Source: Bradyrhizobium retamae
GTDB lineage: Bacteria > Pseudomonadota > Alphaproteobacteria > Rhizobiales > Xanthobacteraceae
NCBI RefSeq assembly: GCF_001440415.1
Contig: NZ_LLYA01000168.1
Span: 1 to 62,205, forward strand
Direction of reading: 5' to 3'
Length of the DNA: 62,205 nucleotides
Below the pieces are notes generated by a model that saw only the letters and a list, made by a program, of their open reading frames with translations, was not told where the DNA came from and ran no database searches. The position numbers and the translations under genes were made by a program. The stretch's first letter is position 1. Each line of letters starts with the position of its first letter. This document shows positions 1-8,218 of the stretch, piece by piece.

Positions 1-400
1 CTACTTCAAAAATACAGTTGCTTCCCGGAGAACGGCTCTTTTGCCTCCGTCGCCGGCGGGACACCGCGCTCGATCCGATAGGATCGATGCGCAACCGCCA
101 ACTTAACGCCAGCACCGCGGCGCCAGAACCACACGACTTCGCCGTACGCTTCAGGCGCTTTTACGTCAGCGAGCGCCATTCACGTCCACCGCATCTCACC
201 GCGCGTTCGTGACGTGGCCAACGCCGCTTGGGTGGATGAGACGCGTGGAGTTATGCCGGTGATTTGGGTTGCAAGTTAAGCGGAATATTTTTTGCGGAAG
301 GGCTGGACAGGTTTTACTGATTTGCCCGTCGTGCCAATTGGTCGCAGGCCGCGAGCGGCGGTTTACCCTTGCGCTTCAGGCAAATCAGCCGGCAGCAGAG
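1..400. repeat. Probable dispersed non-coding repeat region
   Basis: No convincing gene lies in the first ~470 bases; the short open frames have no family features. A perfect 10-bp inverted repeat (ctgatttgcc at 317-326, ggcaaatcag at 379-388) frames a 52-base loop. The flanking wording resembles, from memory, a degenerate intergenic sequence that recurs in Bradyrhizobium genomes. That resemblance was not checked; only the inverted repeat is seen directly. Confidence 0.4.
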
Positions 401-540
401 CCCAGAATGTCGTTCGCACGGCGGGTCCTGAAGACGTGGAGATCATCGACTATCATTAGGAGCTTACAGATGGCAAAGAAGGGAACGTTTGGTGCACTGT
501 CACCGGAGTTTGTAATTTTCCCCTAAGCTCCCCTGCCATC

Positions 541-580
541 CTGTTTGCCAATCACGCAGCCTGTTTGCCAATCACGCAGC
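541..580. repeat. Exact 20-bp tandem duplication
   Basis: The 20-mer ctgtttgccaatcacgcagc occurs twice back to back. It lies at the 3' end of a small minus-strand gene and supplies its stop codon (552-554). Because 20 is not a multiple of three, the second copy is read in a different frame from the first, so the duplication changes the C-terminus of the protein. Confidence 0.95.
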
Positions 581-752
581 GCCATGCCGCCAGGCGCTCG
601 GCCGGATGCTGCTTCATCCACTCGGTGAGCTGCGGCGCGCCCATCAGGCAGGACCGCACCGACAAGGCGACGAAGTCCGAAGTGGTGACGGTCTGCTCGT
701 GGCAGTTTGTCGGAGAGGAGAGACTGCATAGCACGGCGATGATCTTGATCAC
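552..752 (-). CDS. Small conserved-looking hypothetical protein with altered C-terminus
   Basis: A 66-residue protein of unknown function. The middle reads SCLMGAPQLTEWMKQHP and then a basic-aromatic stretch with several cysteines. No signal peptide cleavage site or membrane helix is clear, although the N-terminus (MIKIIAVLCSL) is hydrophobic. Its ATG overlaps the TGA of the upstream gene by 4 bp, so the two are probably translationally coupled. The last codons fall in a 20-bp tandem duplication. With a single copy, the reading would continue as CVIGKQDGRGA instead of stopping after CVIGKQAA. I recognise the sequence type from Bradyrhizobium but know no function. Confidence 0.6.
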   Translation of the reverse strand: MIKIIAVLCSLSSPTNCHEQTVTTSDFVALSVRSCLMGAPQLTEWMKQHPAERLAAWRCVIGKQAA

Positions 753-934
753 GACAGGAGACCCCTATCGCCACGATTGACGCCGGCGACCGAATGACCG
801 ATCGGTGCCTTGTCCTGCCGCTCGCTGACCGGTTCAGCCGGCGGGAAGATGCTGTCATATATCGCGCGGGCTTCTCGAACTAAGCGCGCTCGCTCGCGCT
901 CAGCCTTCGGGACAAATCGAATAACTTCACCCAT
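749..934 (-). CDS. Small hypothetical protein, first gene of a two-gene unit
   Basis: A 61-residue protein beginning MGEVIRFVPKAERERARLVREAR, whose start resembles small proteins common in Bradyrhizobium; no function is known. The N-terminal half is strongly charged and predicted helical (RERARLVREARAIYDSIF), followed by a Pro-rich segment. The ATG at 934 is preferred over an in-frame GTG at 940 because the ribosome-binding GGAG overlaps that GTG and sits 5 bases before the ATG. It overlaps the downstream gene by ATGA and forms a short operon with it. Confidence 0.6.
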   Translation of the reverse strand: MGEVIRFVPKAERERARLVREARAIYDSIFPPAEPVSERQDKAPIGHSVAGVNRGDRGLLS

Positions 935-940
935 ATTCAC

Positions 941-1384
941 TCCAAACCTCGATTAGGGAACGGTTCCACCATGAGATGATGGAAATCATTTCATTCGAAT
1001 CTAAGATCCCGACTCCAACTTAGAAGCGGTGCAGGTGGTAACGAGGAATAAAAAGCTTGTGACCGGGCGCCGGCATCCAAACACCACAACATTTGCTTTC
1101 CGCAGGGTTGGTTGTGAACGCGCTTTTCCAACACATGCAGCAAGTAGGCCCGCATGAATTTACGGGTCCGCGCGAACGCATGCCCCGCGACGAGCGCAAT
1201 GATGACAGGTTCTATAAGGGATCGGCACCAACCAAAAGCCGGATGGCCGCCTCGCTCATGCGGCTATGCTTGCTGTTCGCTGTTCGTCGCCAAGCCGAAC
1301 AGATACAAGCGACACGCGTAAATCGTCGGTCGCGCTGCGTAAGGCGGCGGGGCAATTCTAACAACAAGAAAAGGGTGGAATGTC
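941..1384. other. Intergenic region with no recognisable gene
   Basis: 444 bases between the divergent small operon and the TctC-type gene. Open frames here have no family features and poor coding character. The stretch should hold the promoters of both flanking units, but I could not fix a -35/-10 pair with confidence. Confidence 0.5.
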
Positions 1385-2362
1385 ATGCATGGTAAGGTCG
1401 TCGCGCTGGTTGCAGCAGCATTTGGGGTCGTAGCTTGCGGGCCAGCTTGGGCGGGATGGCCGGACGACAAGCCGATCGAAGTTGTCATCGGTTTTGCTCC
1501 CGGTGGCGGAACCGACGTCATGGCGCGCAAGCTGCTGCCGTTCGTCGAGCAGAGATTGGGCGGCAAGGCCAAGTTTGTTGTGCTGAACAAGCCTGGTGCC
1601 GGCGGAGAGATCGCGTTTGCCACGATTGCCCGCGCCGCGCCGGATGCTTACGCGATGGGCGTGGTCAATGTGCCAGGCTATAACTTCATTCCGATGACGC
1701 GAAAGACCCAGTACAGCATGGATGAAATCCGTCTGGTCGCGCGCGTGGTCGACGATCCCAGCGTGATCGTAGTACCCTCAGAAAGCAAGCTTGCAAGCGT
1801 TGCGGACGTTCTGGCTGCGCTGCGCAGCAAGCCGGGTTCGGTAACGTTCGGCCATAATGGTGCGGGCACGAACGGACATCTGGCGATCCGCATGTTGGCG
1901 AACGCTGCCAAAGTCGAGCCCAACGAAATCTCCTATCGCGGAACGGCCGCGCAAAGGACTGATCTTTTGGGCGGCCATTTGCAGGTTGGAATGGTCAGCC
2001 TCAGCGAACTTCCTGAGCTGCACGGCTCCAACAAGGGACAGCTCCGCGCGATTGCAGTTCTGTCGAAGCAGCGTTCTCCGTCACTCCCCGACGTTCCGAC
2101 GGCAGAGGAAGCAGGCATCCCGGTCACGATGACCGCAGAACGCGGCTTCGCCGTACCGAAGGCCGTTCCAGACGACGTCGCCAGAAAGCTTGAAGCTGCG
2201 ATTGCGGACGGCTTGCGTGATCCCGAGTACATCAAGAGCTCACCCGGCGACGCCCCCGTTCTCGCGTTCATGCCCGGCGCAGAATGGCAGAAGCGTCTCG
2301 ACGACATGAACCAAGCGCTGCGGCCATTCGCGGAAGAGATGCGCGCGCAAGAGCAGAAGTGA
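1385..2362 (+). CDS. Tripartite tricarboxylate transporter substrate-binding protein (TctC/Bug family)
   Basis: A 325-residue periplasmic solute-binding protein of the Bug/TctC family. The signal peptide covers about residues 1-23 and ends ACGPAWA before the mature GWPDDKPIEVVIGFAPGG, which is the standard family start. The GGGTDVMAR and PGAGGEIA loops that hold the carboxylate ligand are present, and the length is normal. There is no tctA or tctB membrane gene beside it, so it is an orphan binding protein. Such proteins are very numerous in alpha- and betaproteobacteria and can work with a distant TctAB or in sensing. Ligand cannot be told from sequence, though organic or aromatic acids are usual. 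The gene is convergent with the next one. Confidence 0.9.
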   Translation: MHGKVVALVAAAFGVVACGPAWAGWPDDKPIEVVIGFAPGGGTDVMARKLLPFVEQRLGGKAKFVVLNKPGAGGEIAFATIARAAPDAYAMGVVNVPGYNFIPMTRKTQYSMDEIRLVARVVDDPSVIVVPSESKLASVADVLAALRSKPGSVTFGHNGAGTNGHLAIRMLANAAKVEPNEISYRGTAAQRTDLLGGHLQVGMVSLSELPELHGSNKGQLRAIAVLSKQRSPSLPDVPTAEEAGIPVTMTAERGFAVPKAVPDDVARKLEAAIADGLRDPEYIKSSPGDAPVLAFMPGAEWQKRLDDMNQALRPFAEEMRAQEQK

Positions 2363-2460
2363 GAGGGCGTTACGCTGGGCACACCCTCTTGGCCCTCTTT
2401 AAGCTCGACGTCGAAATCGGGAATTGTGCGAGACGACGGGCAATCGCCAGGAGGGAGCCG

Positions 2461-2484
2461 GGCGGGCCGTAGATCCGGCCCGCC
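2461..2484. terminator. GC-rich hairpin between convergent genes
   Basis: A perfect 9-bp stem (ggcgggccg / cggcccgcc) with a 6-base loop lies 10 bases beyond the stop of the minus-strand CHRD-RTX gene. There is no T-run on either side, so this is a weak terminator candidate that may serve both convergent transcripts. Confidence 0.4.
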
Positions 2485-2493
2485 CGCGCCACC

Positions 2494-3732
2494 TCAAGCG
2501 GTCACGAGGAAATTCCCGGCGTTCAACTCGGTCGGAAGAAGACCCAAGAATGTCACCTGATTGCCCTCGCCGAGATCGAGGACGCTGCCCGAAGATGCCG
2601 CGCTCAGATTGTTCAGCGGGTCGAACTCGGCTCCAAAGCCTTCCAACACGACGAGATCCTGCGTTACGTCGAAGTCGGTAATGGTATCATTGCCTCCTGC
2701 GGACTCGCGAAAAACGAACTGATCGGCCCCGCCGAAACCGGCGAGGTTGTCGTCGCCGGCGCCGCCTTCGATCATATCACCAGCATTGCCGCCGATGATG
2801 GTGTCATTGCCGCGGTCTCCGAACAGGCGGTCGGGCGCGTGATCCGCCAACTGCTGGTTGGCGACCGCCCGGATCAGGTCGTCGCCGTTACCACCAAAGA
2901 TCGTGTCGGCGGCAACGTCGCCGCCGCGCAGCGTGTCGTTCCCGGCGTCTCCAAACACGACATCGCCGGTAGGGTCGTTCCAGGCAATGAAGTCATCGCC
3001 GGCACCGCCGAAGACCGTATCGCTTCCTGCCATGCCGCCGACAGTATCGTTGCCTTGACCGCCGAAAACCAGGTCATTGCCGGCGCCTGTATTGATATCG
3101 TCATTTCCTTGGCCGCCCCTGATAATGTCGTCGCCGTCGCCGCCTTCAAGCCTGTCGTTCCCGGCGAGGCCACGGATGATGTCATTGCCGCCGAGCCCGG
3201 GAAGAAAATCGTCGCCCGGCGTTCCGACGACGATGTTGTCGTTGTCATCTGCGATTGCGATCAACTGACCCCGGATCTCGCCGCCCTGAAATTGATTCGT
3301 GTGGACGTTGAAATAGATCGGGATTTCCGATCCCACCGGAGCTGAGCCCAGTTCGTCCGCGAAGTTGGTGATTGGAACGCTGGCGGGGTCCGTCGTCTCC
3401 CATCGACCGCTTACCGTCCAGGAGCCATCCACATTCAGGGCGATGTTGAGATCATCTTCGTCCTGTGCCGGGTTGATCTGCCCGAAGACAACGGGCCCGT
3501 TTGCTCCTCGCACTTCATTGTGAAAATGCGTGGAGATGACGTCGTCGTCGGTCGACGGCGTCTGGGCGGGACCTCCCGTAATCGGGCCATAATCGACGCC
3601 CTCGATCTGAAACGTATAGCTCGCGGCAATTTCCGTGCTGTCAAAGATGACGGTGCCGAGACCGCTTGCAGTCGAGTTGTTCGGGGGGACTTCCTGAGAG
3701 CCTTCGAGAACCACGCGGAACGCTGTGGACAT
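2494..3732 (-). CDS. CHRD-domain protein with RTX calcium-binding repeats
   Basis: A 412-residue protein with two parts. Residues ~1-160 look like a CHRD domain: the start FRVVLEGSQEVPPNNSTASG, then HFHNEVRGANGPVVFGQI and NVHTNQFQGGEIRGQL are typical. Residues ~165-340 are about ten RTX nonapeptides of the GGxGxDx(L/I)x type, such as GGDGDDIIRGGQGND, which bind calcium in a beta-roll. Residues ~345-412 have no Cys and end in a hydrophobic acidic tail (LNAGNFLVTA), as expected of a C-terminal type I secretion signal. No N-terminal signal peptide is present, so export through an ABC-MFP-TolC system is inferred; none is encoded nearby. CHRD function is not well defined (the name comes from chordin). 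The gene stands alone. Confidence 0.9.
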   Translation of the reverse strand: MSTAFRVVLEGSQEVPPNNSTASGLGTVIFDSTEIAASYTFQIEGVDYGPITGGPAQTPSTDDDVISTHFHNEVRGANGPVVFGQINPAQDEDDLNIALNVDGSWTVSGRWETTDPASVPITNFADELGSAPVGSEIPIYFNVHTNQFQGGEIRGQLIAIADDNDNIVVGTPGDDFLPGLGGNDIIRGLAGNDRLEGGDGDDIIRGGQGNDDINTGAGNDLVFGGQGNDTVGGMAGSDTVFGGAGDDFIAWNDPTGDVVFGDAGNDTLRGGDVAADTIFGGNGDDLIRAVANQQLADHAPDRLFGDRGNDTIIGGNAGDMIEGGAGDDNLAGFGGADQFVFRESAGGNDTITDFDVTQDLVVLEGFGAEFDPLNNLSAASSGSVLDLGEGNQVTFLGLLPTELNAGNFLVTA

Positions 3733-4419
3733 GAGAGCCTCCTGCTCTTTTGCTCAGCAGGTCGGGCGGCCAGCGACGCCGGCCTGCACATGTGGCAGAT
3801 GCTGCACCCGGCTCGCGCCGGCATGGATTAGGCGCTGCGTCGCTCCGCTATCGCGGAATCGGCGCGTTGTCCTTCTCGCGGTATTTCGGCCGAGAACAAG
3901 GGATCGCTGGATCGCGCCAAGCTGGGTTCGCCGCTGTAGGCTATCGACCGGGCGTTATTGTGACTCTTTTGCGCGATCGAGGCATTGTGATGCAATGTCC
4001 GGTTGCCGACGCTGAGCTTGTGCCCTGATGCCCCCCAGCGTGCACATCTCGATCGCGCACAACCCTGGAACCATCAGCAAGTAGCCTCATGAGCGAAGCG
4101 ACATGCGGGCATGGGGATATCAATGAAAACTCCCGGACGTCGCGGAGCCTGTCATCGGGCACGCATTCGCGCGACCCGTTGGCTCATCCGGGCTTGCTGT
4201 ATCTGCTTCACGCCTTCGCTGGCGGAAGGGTTTCAGGTCGTTCGCCGGTGGCGACCGCGAAATCCATGGACAAAGAAAGCGAGGCAAGTTGTCGGGAGCC
4301 GCGCCGATCGTTCGTCCTCTGGATGCAAACCGCAAGAAGCGAATATCTAACCATGAGAAAAATCGTCGTAATCACGCACATCAATCCGACAGCGTCATGC
4401 GGTCAGCCGGAGCCTGCCA
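3733..4419. other. Long intergenic region without a supported gene
   Basis: 687 bases between the CHRD-RTX start and the GST start. The open frames present have no family features, and several run through a hairpin repeat at 4132-4192. It presumably carries the promoter of the minus-strand CHRD-RTX gene near 3733-3850. I see nothing else. Confidence 0.5.
4132..4192. repeat. Dispersed hairpin repeat, copy A
   Basis: A 61-base element bounded by inverted cccgga / tccggg ends. Its core (gcctgtcatcgggc, gcattcgcgcgacccgttgg) recurs in inverse orientation at about 11526-11566 beside hisD, where it reads ccaacgggtcgcgcgaatgc then gcccgatgacaggc. Two copies in unrelated intergenic sites mark it as a dispersed element. 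Confidence 0.75.
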
Positions 4420-5070
4420 ATGACCCCCACCATCACAGCCTTTGAACGGTCGCCCGACCGCGGCAAGGGTCTGGCGCGTGACATGCGCGTTCGCTGGGCG
4501 CTTGAAGAAGTGGGTCAGCCTTACGAGGTTCGCCTTGTTTCGTTCCTTGCGATGAAGGAACCCGCGCATCTGGCGCTTCATCCCTTCGCACAGATTCCAA
4601 CCTATGAGGAAGGCGATCTCGCCCTGTTCGAGACAGGGTCGATTGTCTTCCATATCGCAGAGCGCCATGCGGGCCTGCTGCCGGACGATGCCAATGCGCG
4701 GGCGCGCGCGATCACATGGATGTTTGCGGCGGTCAACACGGTGGAACCGCCGATCCTCGAACTCGCAACCGTTAGGCTGCTGGAGGGCGACAAGCCCTGG
4801 TCTAAGGAGCGTCTGCCTCTGGTCGAGAACCGCGTCCGTGATCGGTTGAAACAACTTTCCGGTCGCCTTGGCGATGCCGACTGGCTTGATGGCGCGTTCA
4901 GCGCGGGCGACCTGATGATGGTGTCGGTGCTGCTCAGGTTGAAAGGATCGGGTATGCTGGACGAATATCCAAACCTCTCCGCCTATGTCGCCCGCGGCGA
5001 AGCGCGGCCCGCATACAAGCGTGCTTTCGACGCTCAATTAGCGGTTTTCACCGCCGCTTCGAGCGGCTGA
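4420..5070 (+). CDS. Glutathione S-transferase family protein
   Basis: A 216-residue cytosolic GST-like protein. The thioredoxin-fold N-terminal domain (about 1-85) contains WALEEVGQPYEVRLV, then the cis-Pro region HPFAQIPTYEEGDLALFET with the Glu-Thr/Ser pair (ETGSIVFHIAER) that holds the glutathione gamma-glutamyl group. The all-helical C-terminal domain has the usual late hydrophobic motif (SAGDLMMVSVLLRL), with the Asp of the N-capping box. The catalytic Ser/Tyr/Cys near residue 10-15 is not obvious: the loop reads ERSPDRGKGLARDMR and is longer than usual. Substrate is unknown. The gene appears monocistronic. Confidence 0.85.
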   Translation: MTPTITAFERSPDRGKGLARDMRVRWALEEVGQPYEVRLVSFLAMKEPAHLALHPFAQIPTYEEGDLALFETGSIVFHIAERHAGLLPDDANARARAITWMFAAVNTVEPPILELATVRLLEGDKPWSKERLPLVENRVRDRLKQLSGRLGDADWLDGAFSAGDLMMVSVLLRLKGSGMLDEYPNLSAYVARGEARPAYKRAFDAQLAVFTAASSG

Positions 5071-5278
5071 CGAGGCCGCTCTGCGTCACTTGAGTCCATC
5101 GGCGCGAATGTGCCGTTGAGGCGGTGGACGTGTCTAAGAATGTCCGCGACGGGTCTGGCTGTGTGAAAACGCCGAGACGCTCGATCGCGTTAGCAAGGTC
5201 GCCCGCATGAGCGAAGCGATATGCGGGGATCGGCGCTAGCCAAAACCCGGATGTCGCATCCGGGCTACGCTTGCTTGA

Positions 5279-6889
5279 TCAGGGAGGCAAGCCGAGATCA
5301 CTTAGCCCCTCTGCGACACGGTCGAGAAAGTCATTTGTGAAGGGAATGGAAGCTACAACTTCGCCGATTGTGACGTCCGGAGAGTAGCGGCGGAACGCAT
5401 CCAACGAATCGAGAGCCGCCACTCTCTGGCCGAGACGTGAGTAAGACACCGCCAGCGTCCGGTTGACCCAGACGGTGGCCGGTTGCTCCAGGAGTGCTTG
5501 GCGCATCCAGAGGGCACTTTGATCGTAGCGACCGGCATGGAAGTGAGCGGAACCGATCCCGACAAAGCGGTTGGCGTTCGACGGTCCAGATGGATCGAGA
5601 CTGATCGCACGGCGGAAGTGTTGAATTGCAGTCTCCGGTTCGCCCGCGAATGTCTTCAACCAACCGCTTCGCTCCCAGACCCATGCCGAGGTTGGATCGC
5701 GCGCGAGAACCCGAGCGAGAAGGGCGTCAGCAATATCGAGTTGTCTCGCCATGGTGTGCACCGCACATCGCGCCGTGAGCACCAGCGGATCGTCGCTGTC
5801 GAGAATGCCTGCGCGCTCCGCAAGCAGCAGCGCTCGTGCCCTTTCGTCCGCAGGTCGCTGCGTGCCATTGTGCATCACCAATTGACCGTGGCACCAAGCG
5901 GCCAGCGCGACCGCTAACGCATAGTCGGGATCAATCTCCATTGCACGGTTGAGTAGCTCGAGTGCGCGTCGTGCGCCATCCGGATTCGCCGCCAGCGCCA
6001 ACGGAAACGCTCGCATCGTGAGGCCGTAGGCATCCAGTTCTTCCGGTCGCTTGCGCTGCGCACGGTCGATTTCAGCCCTGCGGATGCTGGGCAAGATGCC
6101 GCGCATAACCCCCTCTGTGATACGATCCTGCAACCCGAACAGATCGGCTGGCTCGCCGTCGTAGCTGTCGCCCCACAGGTTTTGCCTGGTGACGTTGTCG
6201 ATCAGACGCATAATGACGCGGATACGTTGGCCAGCCTGTGTGATCCTGCCCGTCAGGAGGTAGCGCGCCCCGAACTCCCGGTCAGGGCGTCGGTCGAAGC
6301 CCGACGTTCGTGACCTTGTCGGCTCGATGACCGAAATGGAGCTGATGCGACACAACGCGGCACCAATTTCCTCCGGTGCACCTTCGACGAAATCGCGAAG
6401 GTTCAGCTCAGTTGTGCATGCCTGCAGCGACAGCACAGCGACTGAGGGCTTTTCGCGCGCACGGCCTATGCCACCTGCGCAGCGGATAGCACTAGGCAGC
6501 TTGTCGGGGACGGCAGCACGGCTTCGCCGAAGTGTGCCAGAGGGAGTTTCTCCGAAGCATCGCCGGTATTGGAGCGAGAACCTCCCAAAATGGCTGAAGC
6601 CGTATCGCGTGGCGACCTCTGTGATCGACACCCCCTCTGCGCCCTCGATTAGTTCATCCCGAACCGCTGCCAACCTGAGCCGGCGTAGGTAGTCGAGCGG
6701 TGAAAGGCCCACAAATTCACGAAAGTGCTTGCGCAGTGTTCGGGCCGCAACGCCGGATGCGGTGGCGACCTCGGCCATCGTGATTTTCCGACTCATGCGA
6801 GCCCGCAGATAGCCAATCGCTTTCCTGACATCCCTGGATGCCGGGCTGCGCGCGAGCGCGGTACGATCGAACTGGGTCGCTAGCACCAT
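5279..6889 (-). CDS. AraC-type regulator fused to a TolB/FlgO-like domain and TPR repeats
   Basis: A 536-residue fusion. Residues ~20-120 are a two-helix-turn-helix AraC DNA-binding domain (ITMAEVATASGVAARTLRKH; VSITEVATRYGFSHFGRFS). Residues ~140-250 match the domain seen in class III adenylate-cyclase and winged-helix TPR regulators, with PSVAVLSL and GARYLLTGRITQ and a NLWGDSYDG turn. Residues ~290-510 are tetratricopeptide repeats (ALELLNRAMEIDPDYALAVA, AIQHFRRAISLDPSGPS). The usual order in such regulators is an OmpR- or cyclase-type head on a TPR body; here an AraC head takes that place. Cytoplasmic; the ligand is unknown. It is divergent from the SnoaL-like gene at 7135, which is a likely target. 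Confidence 0.85.
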   Translation of the reverse strand: MVLATQFDRTALARSPASRDVRKAIGYLRARMSRKITMAEVATASGVAARTLRKHFREFVGLSPLDYLRRLRLAAVRDELIEGAEGVSITEVATRYGFSHFGRFSLQYRRCFGETPSGTLRRSRAAVPDKLPSAIRCAGGIGRAREKPSVAVLSLQACTTELNLRDFVEGAPEEIGAALCRISSISVIEPTRSRTSGFDRRPDREFGARYLLTGRITQAGQRIRVIMRLIDNVTRQNLWGDSYDGEPADLFGLQDRITEGVMRGILPSIRRAEIDRAQRKRPEELDAYGLTMRAFPLALAANPDGARRALELLNRAMEIDPDYALAVALAAWCHGQLVMHNGTQRPADERARALLLAERAGILDSDDPLVLTARCAVHTMARQLDIADALLARVLARDPTSAWVWERSGWLKTFAGEPETAIQHFRRAISLDPSGPSNANRFVGIGSAHFHAGRYDQSALWMRQALLEQPATVWVNRTLAVSYSRLGQRVAALDSLDAFRRYSPDVTIGEVVASIPFTNDFLDRVAEGLSDLGLPP

Positions 6890-7134
6890 CGGCCCTAGTC
6901 CAGCTAGCGCAGCGCATCAGCACTGCCTTGGGCCAAATCTGCCACCTCACGCCGACCACTGTAACGATCTTTCGGATTATTTGCAGCCTCGAACTTCTGC
7001 ACTCCGCGCCTTCGGTTCAGATAATCGGGCCACTCGCGGATAAGAGGGGCCGAAAGCGGATATTCAGGTTCACCTCCTGTGCTGCATCTTCGGGTTCTAC
7101 GCGCAGCATCACGGCTTTAAGAAAGGAGAACCCA

Positions 7135-7608
7135 ATGTTTAAACGAACGATCCTCGTTTTCGTCCTCGCTGTTTTAGTCCTGCTCGGTCCCCAGCACCTG
7201 AGCACGGCGGCTCGCGCTGGCTCAGCAGAGGAAGTCAGGACGCTTTTTGAACGTTTCGTCGCCGCCCAGAACGCGCATGATCTGAGGGCCGTTGGAGAAA
7301 TGTTGTCGAATTCAAACGACTTCCTCTGGATTACGCGCGGCAACCCCGTCTGGGGACGTGAGGCGGCGCTGCACCGGTTCCAGGCGCTCTATCAAGGCAC
7401 TTGGCGTCTCGACCCCGTAATGGCTGAGTTCAAGGTGATCGATCTCAGCGGCGACACCGCTCAACTCTTCGTCCCGGTTACCTTCATGATTGCACCGTCA
7501 GGACAAACCGCGCAGCCATCGAGATTCCTCATGAATCAGACTCTGGTGAGGACGGGACAAGGTTGGAAGATCGCAAGCATCCTCCCAATTCTCGTCCCCC
7601 CGCAGTGA
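7135..7608 (+). CDS. Secreted SnoaL/DUF4440-like small protein
   Basis: A 157-residue protein with a clear Sec signal peptide (MFKRTILVFVLAVLVLL ... STAARA). The mature part is an NTF2-like cone fold: EEVRTLFERFVAAQNAHDL, then FLWITRGNPVWGREAALHRF and the final TGQGWKIASILPI strand are typical of the SgcJ/DUF4440 group. These small folds serve as enzymes or ligand-binding modules, and function cannot be assigned. The start at 7135 is chosen because aaggaga lies 7-12 bases upstream and because the signal peptide begins there. A 245-base gap separates it from the divergent AraC-TPR regulator. Confidence 0.8.
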   Translation: MFKRTILVFVLAVLVLLGPQHLSTAARAGSAEEVRTLFERFVAAQNAHDLRAVGEMLSNSNDFLWITRGNPVWGREAALHRFQALYQGTWRLDPVMAEFKVIDLSGDTAQLFVPVTFMIAPSGQTAQPSRFLMNQTLVRTGQGWKIASILPILVPPQ

Positions 7609-7784
7609 ACCTTTGACGAGAGCGTTTTAGATTCCCTGGCAACTGCAAGGGCCCAAGGCGCTTGATCGGTGTCGCGCATGTCCGTAGCGGCGCATGTCGC
7701 GTTTGGATCAAGAGAGAAGAAGTGTGTCCCATCGAAACGAGTGGGATGCGACTCTTGAGCGTGGTCAACGGCTTAGGAGAGTGA

Positions 7785-7860
7785 TGGTGCCCAGGGGCGG
7801 GATCGAACCACCGACACTGCGATTTTCAGTCGCATGCTCTACCAACTGAGCTACCTGGGC
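7785..7860 (-). tRNA. tRNA-Phe (anticodon GAA)
   Basis: A 76-nt cloverleaf including an encoded CCA end. The acceptor stem is GCCCAGG pairing with CCTGGGC, the D-arm is GCTC-AGTTGGTA-GAGC, and the T-arm contains GGTTCGATCCC. The anticodon GAA reads as ttc on the plus strand at 7825-7827. It sits just downstream of yacG and reads in the same direction. Confidence 0.97.
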
Positions 7861-7999
7861 ATACCCGAGGGCTTAGAAGGCCGCACCGAGCGGGCGGTTT
7901 ATAGAGAGGTCGAGCGGCCGTGTCCACCCGGCTTCGCCTTTGGCTACGCCGGGCGCTGCCCGCCTTCGGACTCGTCCCCAAATTATTGGCGAATCACCA

Positions 8000-8218
8000 T
8001 TATTCGGCGTCTTCAGGGTCGGTGGGGCGGCCGGGGATGACGTAGCGCCCGGAGAGCCAGCGGTTCAGGTCGACGTCGCGGCAGCGTTTGGAACAGAATG
8101 GCAGCGTGGCAGGATTGGCCGGCTTGCCGCAGACCGGGCAGGGTTTCGGCGGCGGCTTGGGCGCGCCGGTATCCTTGGGGCCATTCTTTGGGCCGTCCTT
8201 GGGGCCGTCAACTGGCAT
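8000..8218 (-). CDS. yacG: DNA gyrase inhibitor YacG-type zinc-binding protein
   Basis: A 72-residue protein with the YacG four-cysteine zinc site: CPVCGKPA followed by FCSKRCRDVDLNRWLSGRY. The motif CxxC-x(n)-CxxxC and the RWLSGRYVIPG ending are characteristic. In E. coli YacG binds GyrB and blocks DNA binding by gyrase; transfer of that role here is by family. The start at 8218 overlaps the end of maf by 11 bp. The N-terminus has a repeated Lys-Asp/Asn-Gly-Pro segment (DGPKDGPKNGPKD), an unusual low-complexity extension. Confidence 0.92.
   Translation of the reverse strand: MPVDGPKDGPKNGPKDTGAPKPPPKPCPVCGKPANPATLPFCSKRCRDVDLNRWLSGRYVIPGRPTDPEDAE

Noticed and set aside
470..526. 18-codon frame MAKKGTFGALSPEFVIFP with aggag upstream
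   Set aside because: The ribosome site is decent, but the frame is very short, next to repeat-like DNA, and no downstream gene is present for a leader peptide to control.
2839..3345. 168-residue open frame antisense to the CHRD-RTX gene
   Set aside because: It lies opposite the GGxGxD repeats and its periodic composition is a mirror of them; it has no family features.
4089..4445. 118-residue frame overlapping the GST start
   Set aside because: It runs through a dispersed hairpin repeat and has no family features; the same repeat gives a similar false frame near 11300-11627.
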